NCBI RefSeq assembly: GCF_020736705.1
Contig: NZ_CP085990.1
Span: 1,364,001 to 1,428,000, forward strand
DNA length: 64,000 nucleotides
Origin: Psychrobacter sanguinis
GTDB taxonomy: Bacteria > Pseudomonadota > Gammaproteobacteria > Pseudomonadales > Moraxellaceae
Direction of reading: 5' to 3'
Under the pieces are notes generated by a model, which worked only from the letters and a program-made list of their open reading frames with translations, did not search any database and was not told the origin of the DNA. Positions 1-8,686 of this stretch are shown here, in pieces. Numbering within the stretch: the stretch's first letter is position 1; each line of letters starts with the position of its first letter. A program made the translations under genes and the position numbers.

Positions 1-1
1 T

Positions 2-289
2 CTAGAAGATTTTCAGCCCATTCAAATTGCTTTAGTAACCGCCCGAAATGCGCCCGCTGACTTACGGGCTATCAAAACCTTGCGGCAGTGGGGCGTTTCA
101 GTAGATGTGGCGTTTTTCTTAGGCGGTCTCGAGAAAACTTCTGTTCTAAAAACCTTTGCCCCGCATATTTTCTTTGATGATTCGATACAACATATTGATG
201 CAGCGAGAAATTATGTACCTACTGCTTTGGTCCCTTATCATTCTACTTCTAAGCTATACAAGCACACTTGGACGCCAATAGACAGCTAA
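2..289 (+). CDS. 5'-nucleotidase, C-terminal part (cut by window edge)
   Basis: This is an open frame entering from the left edge and ending in TAA at 287-289. About 95 residues are visible. They contain an IALVTARNAPA block, a WGVSVDVAFFLGGLEK block and a FAPHIFFDD block, the C-terminal signature of the bacterial cytosolic 5'-nucleotidase family (PF06189-type, HAD-like fold), which dephosphorylates nucleoside monophosphates. The in-frame ATG at 80 is internal, because the conserved sequence already starts upstream of it. The N-terminal part lies outside the window, so activity cannot be judged. The next gene starts 81 bp downstream on the same strand. Confidence 0.75.
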   Translation, partial: LEDFQPIQIALVTARNAPADLRAIKTLRQWGVSVDVAFFLGGLEKTSVLKTFAPHIFFDDSIQHIDAARNYVPTALVPYHSTSKLYKHTWTPIDS

Positions 290-370
290 CGCTGTGGTGC
301 TTTCTACTTGGATTGGGCTAGGGTAAGACGACTGACTCGTATCTAATGACAATAGGGCAAGCCCTATTCT

Positions 371-979
371 ATGGCGACCATTATGAACTGGCAGAAAATA
401 TTTAACTTGATTAAGCACCGTATTGGCCAAGTAGTGGGGCTTTATGGTTTTGTGTTAATTCCCATATGGGTAATGTATTTTTTAAACAGCACCGTATTAT
501 TTAATTACTGGAATGCGTTGGGGATTATTCCACGTACCTTAAGTTTAAATAGCTTAATAGGGGTAACAGCCTCTTGGACCATGCATGGGAATTTTGCACA
601 TTTGATGGGCAATTCACTTATTTTGGTACAAATATTATTTTTATTCGGGTTGTTTGAACGTAATGCCTATCGCACCATAGTGAAGCTTATTCTTGGTTCT
701 GGCCTAATGACATGGGGATTAGGCTCTCCCTTTTCTATACATATTGGGGCATCAGGACTGATATTCGCAATGCTCGGCTATATGGTAGGTGGTGCAGTTT
801 TTGCAAAACGTTGGGGTTATTTGTTGGCGTGCATAATAATGGGTGCCAGCTACTGGTTTATCTTAAAAGAAGGGCTAATGCCACAATCAGGTATTTCGTT
901 CGCTGCTCATTTTGGCGGACTGTGTGTGGGTTTATTAATTGGGGCAAACTCAAAACATTATTATACTAAAGGTAATTAA
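371..979 (+). CDS. Rhomboid family intramembrane serine protease
   Basis: A 202-residue polytopic inner-membrane protein. It carries the rhomboid signatures: an early W-T-M-H-G-N-F-A-H-L-M-G-N stretch, the catalytic serine motif GASG (Ser128), and the catalytic histidine in AAHFGG (His180). This Ser-His dyad cleaves substrate transmembrane helices inside the bilayer. Length matches minimal six-helix bacterial rhomboids. The ATG at 371 has only a weak ribosome-binding site, and the ATG at 383 is an alternative start. It sits between the 5'-nucleotidase and pcnB, which gives no clue to its substrate. The family call is firm; the physiological role is unknown. Confidence 0.85.
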   Translation: MATIMNWQKIFNLIKHRIGQVVGLYGFVLIPIWVMYFLNSTVLFNYWNALGIIPRTLSLNSLIGVTASWTMHGNFAHLMGNSLILVQILFLFGLFERNAYRTIVKLILGSGLMTWGLGSPFSIHIGASGLIFAMLGYMVGGAVFAKRWGYLLACIIMGASYWFILKEGLMPQSGISFAAHFGGLCVGLLIGANSKHYYTKGN

Positions 980-1023
980 GCCAGTATTAATATCGTTAAG
1001 GTTGAGTATGTTGGGCATCAACC

Positions 1024-1052
1024 TTGAAAATTTGTTACACTAGCACTTATAT
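1024..1052 (+). promoter_or_regulatory. Predicted sigma-70 promoter for pcnB operon
   Basis: TTGAAA at 1024-1029, a 17-bp spacer, and TTATAT at 1047-1052, about 70 bp upstream of the pcnB start. The spacing is optimal and both hexamers are close to consensus. This is a pattern prediction only. Confidence 0.45.
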
Positions 1053-1124
1053 ATGCCTTGTATTATCCATCCTAGATTTTGGCGGATAATGGTAGGCTTT
1101 TGTTAGTTTGTAGGGAGTAGATGC

Positions 1125-3218
1125 ATGGCAGAACGTTCAGCCAAGCAGTTAGGGTTAAGTAAGGCGGATTTACCCAATTCGATAATTGAAGTTATAGCCA
1201 CGCTAAGTAAAGCGGGTTTCGACGCGTATATTGTTGGTGGTGGGGTCCGTGACACACTTTTAGGATTAAATCCAAAAGATTTTGATGCCGTAACTGATGC
1301 AAGACCGCATGAAGTGAAAGACTTGTTTGGCAAGCGTTGCCGTATTATTGGGCGTCGTTTTCAGTTAGCACATGTGTATTCAGGCCGCGACATGATTGAA
1401 GTGGCCACTTTTCGTGCGCCACCGAGTGGTGACGCACATACCACCAGTGATGGTATGATTGTCCGCGATAATGTCTGGGGTGACATCCATCAAGATTTTG
1501 CCCGCCGCGACTTCTCAATCAATGCCATGTATTATGAGCCTTTAAAAGGCGTGGTCTATGATTTCTGTGATGCACTAGACGATATCAAAAATAAAACTCT
1601 AAGATTATTGGGTCATGCCCCGCTTAGAATTGAAGAAGATCCGGTTCGTCTACTGCGTGCTTTGCGATTTAAGGCCAAATTGGGCTTTGAGTTTGACGCA
1701 GATTTGTCAGAGCAGTTTCATGATGATAATTGGGCATTATTAGATCAGGTTTCTCCGCATAGATTGTATGATGAATCGCAAAAGATGTTTACTGGCGGTT
1801 ATTTGGTACCTTTATTGCCTCTTTTATTTGAGTATGGTGCGATCCGCCATCTGATTATATATCCGCCTGAGCAGCCAAGTCGATTGGTGAATCAGGTAGC
1901 GATTAATACTGATAAGCGTATTGCCTTGGGCAAAAGTATTAATCCTGCCTTTTTCTATGCTGCGCTGCTATGGGAAAATTATCTGCATCAACTGGCTAAG
2001 TTTAAAAAGAAAAACATGCCATTCCATGATGCACAACTACAAGCGGCCAGTAAAGTTATTGACCGTCAGCGTATTAAGACAGCAATTCCGCGTTTTGCTG
2101 AACAGTTTATCCGTGATATTTGGATTCTTCAGCCTAAGCTTGCCAATCCACGTGTGAAACAAATTGCACAATTGGCTGAACACCCTCGATTTAGAGCCGC
2201 TTTTGACTTCTTATTATTGCGTGAACAGTGTGATGATGAGTTGAACCCGTTGTCTGAATCGACCAATGGTATGGGCGAGTGGTGGCAAACCTATCAGACT
2301 TTATCAGAGAAACAAAAGCAGCAAGCTATTGATGACTTCGCCGGTGACAGTCGCCGTGGGGCAAGTAAGTCAAGTCGTAACCGCGGCCGTAGTCGCAACC
2401 GTCAGGAAGATAAAAATGGCTTGGTTGATACGGACCTAGGTCAACAGTCAACGACGCCTAAAACGGCAAATAGCGGAATAGACTACGCACCCAAGCCTCC
2501 TAAACATAAAGTAGATAGTCACTCAAAATCAGCGACATTGTCCACTCAAGACAAACATTATGCCGAAGAAAGAGCACAGCTTGAAAAGCTTTCATTAGGA
2601 AGGTTGGTGGGTGAACAGTTGACTAAGCAAAATCAGCCTAGTCCTTTGTTTACTATTAATGCGGACAAAATGGCCAAGCAAGTGCCTCAGCAGTCTGATA
2701 TAGACAAGCAAGTTGAAATAAATAAGCAGACTGAGAAAGACCGAGCGACTGCCATTAAAGAACAGCAGTCATCTCAAAGTGAGTCACCCGCCAAAGCCAA
2801 AGTGTCTTCAAAGTCTCATAGTGCCACTAAACACAGTGCTGAAAAAGTGGTTTCTTCTCAGCTTGTGGTTAAGAAGGATGTGGTGCTATTGCCAAAGGCA
2901 GAGCCTATACCTAGTAAGCGTCGTCGTCGTGAACCGAGCCAAGAGTTGTCTCAATCTGAACGACTACAGGCGAACCAGAGTAAAGCAGTTGTTAATACTG
3001 AGAAGTTACCAGAATCAAAGCCAGAAGCTGTAAAGGATTTTGCTGAAGACAAAGCTAAAGCGCCTAAGTCGAAGAGTAAAGCCAAACAAGCTGTGGCAGC
3101 TGTTACCGATAAAGTTATACCCAAAAGCGATCGAGTGCCAGCCACTCGCCGTCGCCGTGAGCCAAGCTCTACCTTAAGTGTGAGTGAAAGAGCGACCAGC
3201 GAAACAAGCCAGTCGTAG
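1125..3218 (+). CDS. pcnB: Poly(A) polymerase I with long basic C-terminal tail
   Basis: Adds 3' poly(A) tails to RNA to promote turnover. The N-terminal nucleotidyltransferase head shows the class II signature: GGG at residues 38-40, VRDTLLG, then the metal-binding pair Asp52/Asp54 in DFD. The neck and body domains follow to about residue 400. The protein has 697 residues against roughly 465 in E. coli. The last ~290 are low-complexity, rich in Ser, Lys, Gln and Arg, with an Arg-rich SRNRGRSRNR patch and two copies of an RRRREPS..LS.SER motif near the end. Such tails are likely disordered and RNA-binding (inference). The start at 1125 follows an AGGGAG ribosome site at 1111-1116. folK follows 30 bp downstream, as in Pseudomonas. 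Confidence 0.93.
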   Translation: MAERSAKQLGLSKADLPNSIIEVIATLSKAGFDAYIVGGGVRDTLLGLNPKDFDAVTDARPHEVKDLFGKRCRIIGRRFQLAHVYSGRDMIEVATFRAPPSGDAHTTSDGMIVRDNVWGDIHQDFARRDFSINAMYYEPLKGVVYDFCDALDDIKNKTLRLLGHAPLRIEEDPVRLLRALRFKAKLGFEFDADLSEQFHDDNWALLDQVSPHRLYDESQKMFTGGYLVPLLPLLFEYGAIRHLIIYPPEQPSRLVNQVAINTDKRIALGKSINPAFFYAALLWENYLHQLAKFKKKNMPFHDAQLQAASKVIDRQRIKTAIPRFAEQFIRDIWILQPKLANPRVKQIAQLAEHPRFRAAFDFLLLREQCDDELNPLSESTNGMGEWWQTYQTLSEKQKQQAIDDFAGDSRRGASKSSRNRGRSRNRQEDKNGLVDTDLGQQSTTPKTANSGIDYAPKPPKHKVDSHSKSATLSTQDKHYAEERAQLEKLSLGRLVGEQLTKQNQPSPLFTINADKMAKQVPQQSDIDKQVEINKQTEKDRATAIKEQQSSQSESPAKAKVSSKSHSATKHSAEKVVSSQLVVKKDVVLLPKAEPIPSKRRRREPSQELSQSERLQANQSKAVVNTEKLPESKPEAVKDFAEDKAKAPKSKSKAKQAVAAVTDKVIPKSDRVPATRRRREPSSTLSVSERATSETSQS

Positions 3219-3248
3219 TCTATTATTAGGGTGAAGGTAAAAGTTAAT

Positions 3249-3764
3249 ATGGAGCAAGTATCGAATAGCGAAAACTCTAAACGCTGTTATCTTGGCTTGG
3301 GGGGAAATCTTACCAATGAGCTTGGTACCCCGAGTCAGCATATTCAAACTGCTATTGAAAGTTTACAGGCTCACCCTAGAATTACGCAGGTAAAAGCCTC
3401 TTCACTTTATGCCTCTAAGCCCATGGGGCCACAAGATCAGCCTGATTTCATTAATGCAGTAGTCGAAATCGATACCACATTGACGCCGCATGATTTGCTG
3501 AGCTTTTGTCAACAATTAGAGCAGCAAGCCCAGCGTGTTCGATTGCGTCATTGGGGAGAACGCAGCTTAGATGTGGATGTGTTGTTGTATGCAGACGAGT
3601 TTATAGATACTGAGACACTAAAAGTCCCACACCCTGGCATCACACAGCGTAATTTCGTTTTAATCCCTTTGTCTGAGCTAAATCCTACCCTTGCAATTAA
3701 TAAGGTACCCATTACTGATTTGGCGCAAAGTCAGGATTGGACGGGGTTAACTCGACTGCCCTAG
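3249..3764 (+). CDS. folK: 2-amino-4-hydroxy-6-hydroxymethyldihydropteridine pyrophosphokinase
   Basis: Transfers pyrophosphate from ATP to the pterin precursor in folate synthesis. The family signatures are present: YLGLGGNL near the N-terminus, SSLYASKPMGPQDQPDF in the middle, and the RSLDVDVLLY block with following PHPGITQRNFVLIPL. The frame opens at a GTG at 3231, but the ATG at 3249 is better placed behind an AAGGT site, giving 171 residues, the usual family length. It lies 30 bp after pcnB and about 70 bp before panB, so pcnB-folK-panB-panC probably forms one transcription unit linking RNA decay, folate and pantothenate genes as in many gammaproteobacteria. Confidence 0.93.
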   Translation: MEQVSNSENSKRCYLGLGGNLTNELGTPSQHIQTAIESLQAHPRITQVKASSLYASKPMGPQDQPDFINAVVEIDTTLTPHDLLSFCQQLEQQAQRVRLRHWGERSLDVDVLLYADEFIDTETLKVPHPGITQRNFVLIPLSELNPTLAINKVPITDLAQSQDWTGLTRLP

Positions 3765-3832
3765 ACGGCTAGATTTCAATATTTACTTTGATAGCCTTTG
3801 TTATTTACCTACTTATCTTTAGGTGGCCCTTT

Positions 3833-4645
3833 ATGATTACCTTATCCACATTAAATAAATACAAAAAAGATGGTCGTAAGTTTAGTTGTCTGACTTGCTA
3901 TGATGCGATGTTTGCAAAAATGATGCAAAATGCTGAAGTAGATACCATCTTGATCGGGGATAGCTTAGGCATGGTAGTGCAGGGGCATGAGTCTACACTG
4001 CCAGTGACTGTTGAAGACATGGTATATCATACGTCTAATGTAGCCCGTAGTAACAAGCATGCTTTAATTCTGGCAGATTTGCCTTTTATGAGTTATGTGA
4101 CTTTAGAAGATGCCATTGCCAATGCTAGGAAGGTAATGCAAGCAGGCGCTCAAGTTGTGAAGCTTGAGGGTGGAGCAGAGCTTGTCGATATTGTAGCTGC
4201 CTTAACAGCCGCAGGTACCCCAATCTGTGTTCATTTAGGTCTAACCCCGCAGTCGGTAAATGTCTTTGGGGGCTATAAAGTACAGGGTAAAACGGAAGAC
4301 AGTGCTGCCAAATTAATGGCAGATGTTAAAGCGGTTGTCGAAGCCGGCGCTGCGATGATTTTGATTGAATGTGTGCCAGCTGCTTTAGCCAAAAAGGTTA
4401 CTGAGTCCGTTAGCGTTCCGGTCATTGGCATTGGGGCAGGGGCAGATACAGATGGTCAGGTGCTGGTTATGCACGATATGTTAGGAGTGACTCAAGGCAG
4501 AGTGGCACGCTTTGTCCATGACTTTCTAACAGATGAACGCAACCAAAACAGCGAATATGCCGGTAGTGTAGAAGGGGCTTTTGCCTTATTTCACAAGTCC
4601 GTCATAGAAGGGAGCTATCCTCAGCTTGAGCATCAATTCACCTAG
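3833..4645 (+). CDS. panB: 3-methyl-2-oxobutanoate hydroxymethyltransferase
   Basis: First committed step of pantothenate synthesis: transfers a hydroxymethyl group from methylenetetrahydrofolate to 2-oxoisovalerate to give ketopantoate. The 270-residue protein has the GDSLGMVVQGHESTLPV block with metal-binding Asp43, and GGYKVQGKTE and VPVIGIGAGADTDGQVLV blocks typical of PanB. An upstream TTG at 3788 keeps the frame open, but the ATG at 3833 follows an AGGTGG ribosome site and begins with the conserved start of the family. panC lies about 100 bp downstream; panD is far away at 33.8 kb. Confidence 0.95.
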   Translation: MITLSTLNKYKKDGRKFSCLTCYDAMFAKMMQNAEVDTILIGDSLGMVVQGHESTLPVTVEDMVYHTSNVARSNKHALILADLPFMSYVTLEDAIANARKVMQAGAQVVKLEGGAELVDIVAALTAAGTPICVHLGLTPQSVNVFGGYKVQGKTEDSAAKLMADVKAVVEAGAAMILIECVPAALAKKVTESVSVPVIGIGAGADTDGQVLVMHDMLGVTQGRVARFVHDFLTDERNQNSEYAGSVEGAFALFHKSVIEGSYPQLEHQFT

Positions 4646-4748
4646 TACTCATTAGTTGGATCGCTTTTTTAGAAAGTCTATCTTATTTGGAAAAGCTCAT
4701 TAATTTTAGTAACTGTTTGGGTTCGTTAAGATTATTTTGGATAACAGT

Positions 4749-5615
4749 ATGACCACCACCTTTAAATCAATTAAAACGCTACGTGATACTCTTAAGCCGT
4801 TAAGAGCCGATAAAAAAATAGCTTTAGTTCCGACCATGGGCAATTTGCATGAAGGTCATATCTCTTTGGTTAAGTTGGCCAAGCAGCATGCGGATATTGT
4901 GGTGGTCAGTATCTTTGTCAATCCCACACAGTTTGGTGTTGGTGAAGATTTGGACAGTTATCCCAGAACCTTGAATGCCGATACTCAAAAGCTTATAGAA
5001 GCAGAAGCGGACTATATTTTTGCGCCGACGGTTGAAGAGATGTATCCCATAATGCCACCGCCTACCCAAGTGCTGGCAGGTAGCATTAGTCAGCAACTGT
5101 GTGGTCAATCACGCCCTACTCACTTTGATGGTGTGGGAATTGTGGTTACTAAGTTATTCAACATTGTGCAGCCAGATGTGGCTATCTTTGGTGAAAAAGA
5201 TTATCAGCAATTGGCTATTATTAAACAATTGGTGCGTGATTTGAGCTTTGATATACAGATTATCGGCGGCCCTATTGTTCGAGCTGAAGATGGTTTGGCA
5301 TTGTCTTCACGTAATCAGTATTTGACAGACAACGAGCGAGCGATAGCTCCAGAGCTTCATAAAGCTGTCCTAGATTTGGCGGTCAAATTAGAAAATGCAG
5401 AAGCCAACAGTATAGAGTCATTACAAAGTCTTATTGATACTAGTATTGCAGAAATTAATGCTAAAGGTTTCAAAGTAGATTATTTAGCAGTGAAGAATCA
5501 AGATTTGACTGAAATTATGGATTTTAATGGACCGCAAGAGTGGGTGATAGCAGTAGCGGCTTGGCTAGGTAAAGCGCGGTTACTAGACAATCAACAGGTT
5601 GTGGTTAACAAATAA
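4749..5615 (+). CDS. panC: Pantoate--beta-alanine ligase
   Basis: Condenses pantoate with beta-alanine using ATP to form pantothenate. The nucleotide-binding signature PTMGNLHEGH (HxGH-like) is near residue 33, followed by VSIFVNPTQFG, then FGEKDYQQL and the LALSSRNQYL block that stands for the KMSKS-like loop. The 288-residue length is normal. The ATG at 4749 is preferred over the in-frame TTG at 4737; GGAT lies 6 bp upstream. It probably shares a transcript with panB. Confidence 0.95.
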   Translation: MTTTFKSIKTLRDTLKPLRADKKIALVPTMGNLHEGHISLVKLAKQHADIVVVSIFVNPTQFGVGEDLDSYPRTLNADTQKLIEAEADYIFAPTVEEMYPIMPPPTQVLAGSISQQLCGQSRPTHFDGVGIVVTKLFNIVQPDVAIFGEKDYQQLAIIKQLVRDLSFDIQIIGGPIVRAEDGLALSSRNQYLTDNERAIAPELHKAVLDLAVKLENAEANSIESLQSLIDTSIAEINAKGFKVDYLAVKNQDLTEIMDFNGPQEWVIAVAAWLGKARLLDNQQVVVNK

Positions 5616-5783
5616 CGACCGTTAACTTTCGCCGTAGAGTTTCAGCAAAGCTTGAGACTGTAGACTAACGGGTACAGTGGGTTTGTGTTTTTAAGTGTGG
5701 TATTGTGATAAAAGTTCAAAGCAGGATTTCTTTGTTTTTATGGCAGTATTTATAGCCTCATAATAGGGTAGGGAGTTTTCCGT

Positions 5784-6728
5784 ATGTCTGCTATGCAGTC
5801 AGAGGTCGAAGCAAAACAACAGCTAATGCCGACGCAATCCTCAGTAGAAGTACTTATCGTTTCAGGTCGTTCTGGTTCAGGTAAGACCTCAGTGCTTAAT
5901 ATTCTAGAAGATTTAGGTTATTACGTGATTGATAATATGCCTTTATCTTTGCTACCCGCTGCCGCTCAAAGGCTAACGGAAGACAGTAATATCAGTAAGT
6001 TGGCGTTAGGCGTGGATATACGAACCTTAGCGGCGGATTCTGCTAACTTTAAATATATCTATGAGCAGTTGCTGAGCACTTATGGGACTGACAAAGTTAA
6101 AATTATTTATCTTACTGCTCAAGAATCTGTATTGGTGGCCCGCTTTGCTGCCACGCGCCGGGTACACCCGTTAATGGCGATGGACAGATACGATGTCAAA
6201 AATTTACCCAGTGCTATTAAAAGAGAAACTGAAACACTAGGGCCGATTTCTAGCAATGCCGACATAATCGTCGATACCAGTACTCTTAATATCCATCAGC
6301 TCAAAGAGCGAGTACGTGAGTATGTCGGTATTGATAATCAAATCACAGTAAATTTGCTGTCTTTTGGGTTTAAATTTGGTGTTCCAATCGATGCTGATTT
6401 CGTTTTTGATGTACGTATTTTGCCTAATCCGCATTGGAATCCTGAATTACGGGTAAAGACCGGTACAGATGCTGAGGTAATTGAGTTTTTTGCTCAGTTT
6501 CCAGAAGTAAATGACATGCAGCAAGATATTTATACTTTTTTGAACCGTTGGCTGCCTGAATTTTTACATAACAACCGTCACACAGTAACCGTGGCTATTG
6601 GGTGTACAGGCGGTAAGCATCGTTCAGTATTTATGACAGAAACCCTGTTTGCTAGATTGTCACAGAGCTTACCTTATGAGTTGAAGGTTATGGTGAAGCA
6701 CCGTGAAAAATTACACTGGGGGCATTAA
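5784..6728 (+). CDS. rapZ: RNase adapter protein RapZ / nucleotide-binding YvcJ family
   Basis: RapZ-family proteins bind nucleotides and, in enterics, present the small RNA GlmZ to RNase E to control glucosamine-6-phosphate synthesis. The 314 residues show a P-loop GRSGSGKT at 28-35, the DVRILPNPHW block, and the C-terminal GCTGGKHRSV signature. The start follows an AGGGAG ribosome site. No PTS-Ntr or rpoN genes are adjacent, so the usual ntr-operon context is absent here. Whether it controls a GlmZ-like RNA in this lineage cannot be told from sequence. Confidence 0.9.
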   Translation: MSAMQSEVEAKQQLMPTQSSVEVLIVSGRSGSGKTSVLNILEDLGYYVIDNMPLSLLPAAAQRLTEDSNISKLALGVDIRTLAADSANFKYIYEQLLSTYGTDKVKIIYLTAQESVLVARFAATRRVHPLMAMDRYDVKNLPSAIKRETETLGPISSNADIIVDTSTLNIHQLKERVREYVGIDNQITVNLLSFGFKFGVPIDADFVFDVRILPNPHWNPELRVKTGTDAEVIEFFAQFPEVNDMQQDIYTFLNRWLPEFLHNNRHTVTVAIGCTGGKHRSVFMTETLFARLSQSLPYELKVMVKHREKLHWGH

Positions 6729-6755
6729 TTGGCATTAAAGAACATCAGCAAAGCA

Positions 6756-6778
6756 CAGCAGTGAACTGCTGCTTTTTA
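6756..6778 (+). terminator. Rho-independent terminator after rapZ
   Basis: A 7-bp perfect stem (CAGCAGT at 6756-6762 with ACTGCTG at 6765-6771) with a 2-nt apparent loop, followed by CTTTTT. It lies 28 bp after the rapZ stop, separating it from darP. Confidence 0.65.
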
Positions 6779-6822
6779 CTACTGCCACCCCCTATTTTTA
6801 TGTTTAATAATTTGAGAGTTTT

Positions 6823-7332
6823 ATGATTGATTGGTCCGAACACGATATGCGAGTCTCTCGCACTGAGCTGAAGAAGGCGCACGAGCGTTTGCAACAGCTG
6901 TCTGTGCCTTTGGCAGCATTATCGAAAAAGCAAATGAAGAAATTGCCAGCAACAGAGTACTTTTTGGCTGAGTTGATGGCTTTGGCTGATATTACCAGTG
7001 CCACTGCTCGTAATCGCCAAATTAAGCGAGTAGGTAAGCTGATTAGTGAAGAAGATCGTCATGCTTTAGTAGACGCCTTATTTCAGATTCGCTTTAGTAA
7101 AGAGCAAGCAGTCAAAATTGAAGGCTGGTATACGCGCTTAAATATCAATGATGAAGGCACCTTAAAACAGTTTTGTAAGCAGTTCAAAGCAGCTGAGCGT
7201 AATAGTTTATATCAGCTTCTATTATGGATTGAATATGCAAAGCACACGAATGATGACGAGCTACTCCAAGAGTCAGAAACGGACTTAATGAGTTATATCA
7301 AAGAAGTCGCTATCTTAACTCAGTTGGATTAG
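6823..7332 (+). CDS. darP: Ribosome-associated protein DarP (DUF615, YjgA family)
   Basis: A 169-residue, highly charged alpha-helical protein of the YjgA/DUF615 family. It has the family segments VSRTELKKAHERLQQLS and ARNRQIKRVGKLI. In E. coli this protein joins late 50S assembly intermediates. A GAGAG ribosome site lies 4 bp before the ATG. This gene and the split YqfO-like gene converge. Confidence 0.88.
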   Translation: MIDWSEHDMRVSRTELKKAHERLQQLSVPLAALSKKQMKKLPATEYFLAELMALADITSATARNRQIKRVGKLISEEDRHALVDALFQIRFSKEQAVKIEGWYTRLNINDEGTLKQFCKQFKAAERNSLYQLLLWIEYAKHTNDDELLQESETDLMSYIKEVAILTQLD

Positions 7333-7350
7333 TTCTCAGCTGGATTAAGT

Positions 7351-7625
7351 TTAGATATCAAGCACTTGTATCACATCATAAGCAGGCGTCTCGTAAGGGT
7401 GCGTCTGCTTTAATGTTTTTATAACGTCGTTTATTTTGTCTTCAGCCACCACCATTTCTACTCGCCACTCGGGCACTTCTTCAATGATATTTTGCTTACC
7501 GATATGAGGTTGGCTGCCTGCCATGGGCATGAATTGTCCAGTGCCTTTTACTTGCCAACAGCAATGAGAGTAGTTACCGATATGGCCAGCCCCTGCTTCA
7601 AATAAAGCATGTTTCACTTGCTCTA
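7351..7625 (-). pseudogene. YqfO/NIF3-like protein, 3' fragment (split by IS630-type element)
   Basis: The minus-strand frame reads E-Q-V-K-H-A-L-F-E-A-G-A-G-H-I-G and ends ...HPYETPAYDVIQVLDI, typical of the ~104-residue YqfO family (the PII-like insert domain of NIF3/DUF34 proteins). The HPYE(x)PAYDV block is the family hallmark. The coding sequence runs straight into the end of an insertion sequence at 7626. The first 13 residues lie on the far side at 8512-8550. With the insertion and one TA removed, the two parts join in frame to give 104 residues. The start at 7617 offered by the open frame is an artefact of the break. The function of the intact family is poorly defined. Confidence 0.85.
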
Positions 7626-7637
7626 TAGTGAAAGAAC

Positions 7638-8189
7638 TTATAAACTGTTACAAAGCCAAAGAAAATAAAAGAACAAAGTATCGATACAATGCAGACGCCA
7701 GTCTTTACGTTTACGCTTGATCCAAGCCCAGGCTTTTTCGATGGGATTTAAATCTGGGCTATAAGGTGGTAGCCATAAAATACAGTGTCCTGCATCATTA
7801 ATAAGCTCTTGAATATCAAGTCTTTTATGGAAGGTGGCGTTGTCCATAACAACAACGCTATTCTTAGGTAGGTTTGGCAGTAGCAATTGTGTCACCCAGC
7901 TATAGAAGACGTCGGCATTGACATTACAATCATAAAGGCCAATAGCGAATAGTTGATTATTGTGAATAGCACCGATAGCATTAGTTTGATTCTTTAGTTG
8001 TCAGTTATAACTGCCAAAGCACGGTTTGCCTTTATAGGAATAGCCGTGTGGTCGATTCTCATGAGACTTAAAACCACTTTCGTCTAAATAAATAATAGCT
8101 CTATCGCTTTCTTCAAACTCAGACAGTTGTTCAAGAAATAGACGCCTTAGATTGTCATCTGCTTTAGGGTGTTTTAGTGTCTTTTTTTT
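7638..8189 (-). pseudogene. IS630-type transposase, DDE part (orfB) with in-frame TGA
   Basis: Catalytic DDE half of the transposase, read on the minus strand after a shift at the A-run 8182-8189. Visible motifs are YLDESGF (first Asp), VVVMDNATFH (second Asp), and LPPYSPDLNPIEKAWAWIK (catalytic Glu). Between the first and second motifs, a TGA at 8003-8001 interrupts the frame in ...FGSYN(stop)QLKNQTNAIGAI.... This is one base away from TGG (Trp) and therefore looks like a nonsense mutation. The transposase is probably inactive unless the stop is read through. The copy could still be moved by an intact relative elsewhere. Confidence 0.82.
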
Positions 8190-8475
8190 GAGTAATGCCG
8201 ATACGCTTGAGAGCTTTTCCTATGCCTCTGTCGCTACAGTTAAATCGCCTTGCTCGTTCATAATGATAGTCATCAGGATAGGCTTTGACATCTGCTATAA
8301 GGGCATCGTTGTCTATCTTACTAGGGATTCGTTTGCATTGTTTGCGCTCAAGCCGTTTCTTCCAGTTTTGTATACTGGTTGGGCTAATTTGATACTCTTC
8401 GGCTAACTCCCGAAAGCTGTAGCCTTCGTCAAGTTTGCTAAGAATCATTTGTCGGTAGTCTTTTGAATATGCCAT
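8164..8475 (-). CDS. IS630-type transposase, DNA-binding part (orfA)
   Basis: A 103-residue protein beginning MAYSKDYRQMILSKLDEGYS with a helix-turn-helix (FRELAEEYQISPTSIQNWKKRLER) and a second winged-helix segment, the N-terminal DNA-binding region of IS630 transposases. It ends shortly after an A-run at 8182-8189 (minus strand), where a frameshift would fuse it to the DDE domain, giving a full-length transposase. Expression upstream of the run is intact; the downstream partner is damaged by an internal stop. Confidence 0.85.
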   Translation of the reverse strand: MAYSKDYRQMILSKLDEGYSFRELAEEYQISPTSIQNWKKRLERKQCKRIPSKIDNDALIADVKAYPDDYHYERARRFNCSDRGIGKALKRIGITQKKDTKTP

Positions 8476-8511
8476 AAGTTTTAGTGTACCACTTTATTCG
8501 TTCTTTGACTA

Positions 8512-8550
8512 TAGATTGGCCTCTGGAATAAAGACAGTAAGTTTATACAT
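8512..8550 (-). pseudogene. YqfO/NIF3-like protein, 5' fragment
   Basis: The minus strand from ATG 8550-8548 encodes M-Y-K-L-T-V-F-I-P-E-A-N-L, the expected first 13 residues of the YqfO-like protein continued at 7625-7351. The codon for Leu13 spans the TA target. The fragment is interrupted by the insertion sequence that starts at 8511. Too short to be functional alone. Confidence 0.82.
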
Positions 8551-8686
8551 ACCTATTTACCTTATGATTAGAGATAACAATATAACTGGAGATAGCCGTT
8601 AAGATAAAGCATGGGTCACAATTTTGCGATAAAAACTATTCTAGATAGCGCTTATTTTAAATATCGCTTGGTTTAGATATAGCAAA

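Larger units (their letters stand above)
7626..8511. mobile_element. IS630-family insertion sequence, ~886 bp
   Basis: Ends are near-perfect inverted repeats: TATAGTGAAAGAAC reading in at 7624-7637 and TATAGTCAAAGAAC (minus strand) at 8500-8513. The element sits between duplicated TA dinucleotides (7624-7625 and 8512-8513), the hallmark of IS630/Tc1-mariner insertion. It contains a two-frame transposase on the minus strand joined at a run of eight A. Its insertion site inside a reconstructable host gene fixes the ends exactly. Confidence 0.92.

Noticed and set aside
80..289. Complete small gene starting at ATG 80
   Set aside because: The conserved 5'-nucleotidase sequence already begins upstream of this ATG, so it is an internal Met of a gene cut by the window edge.
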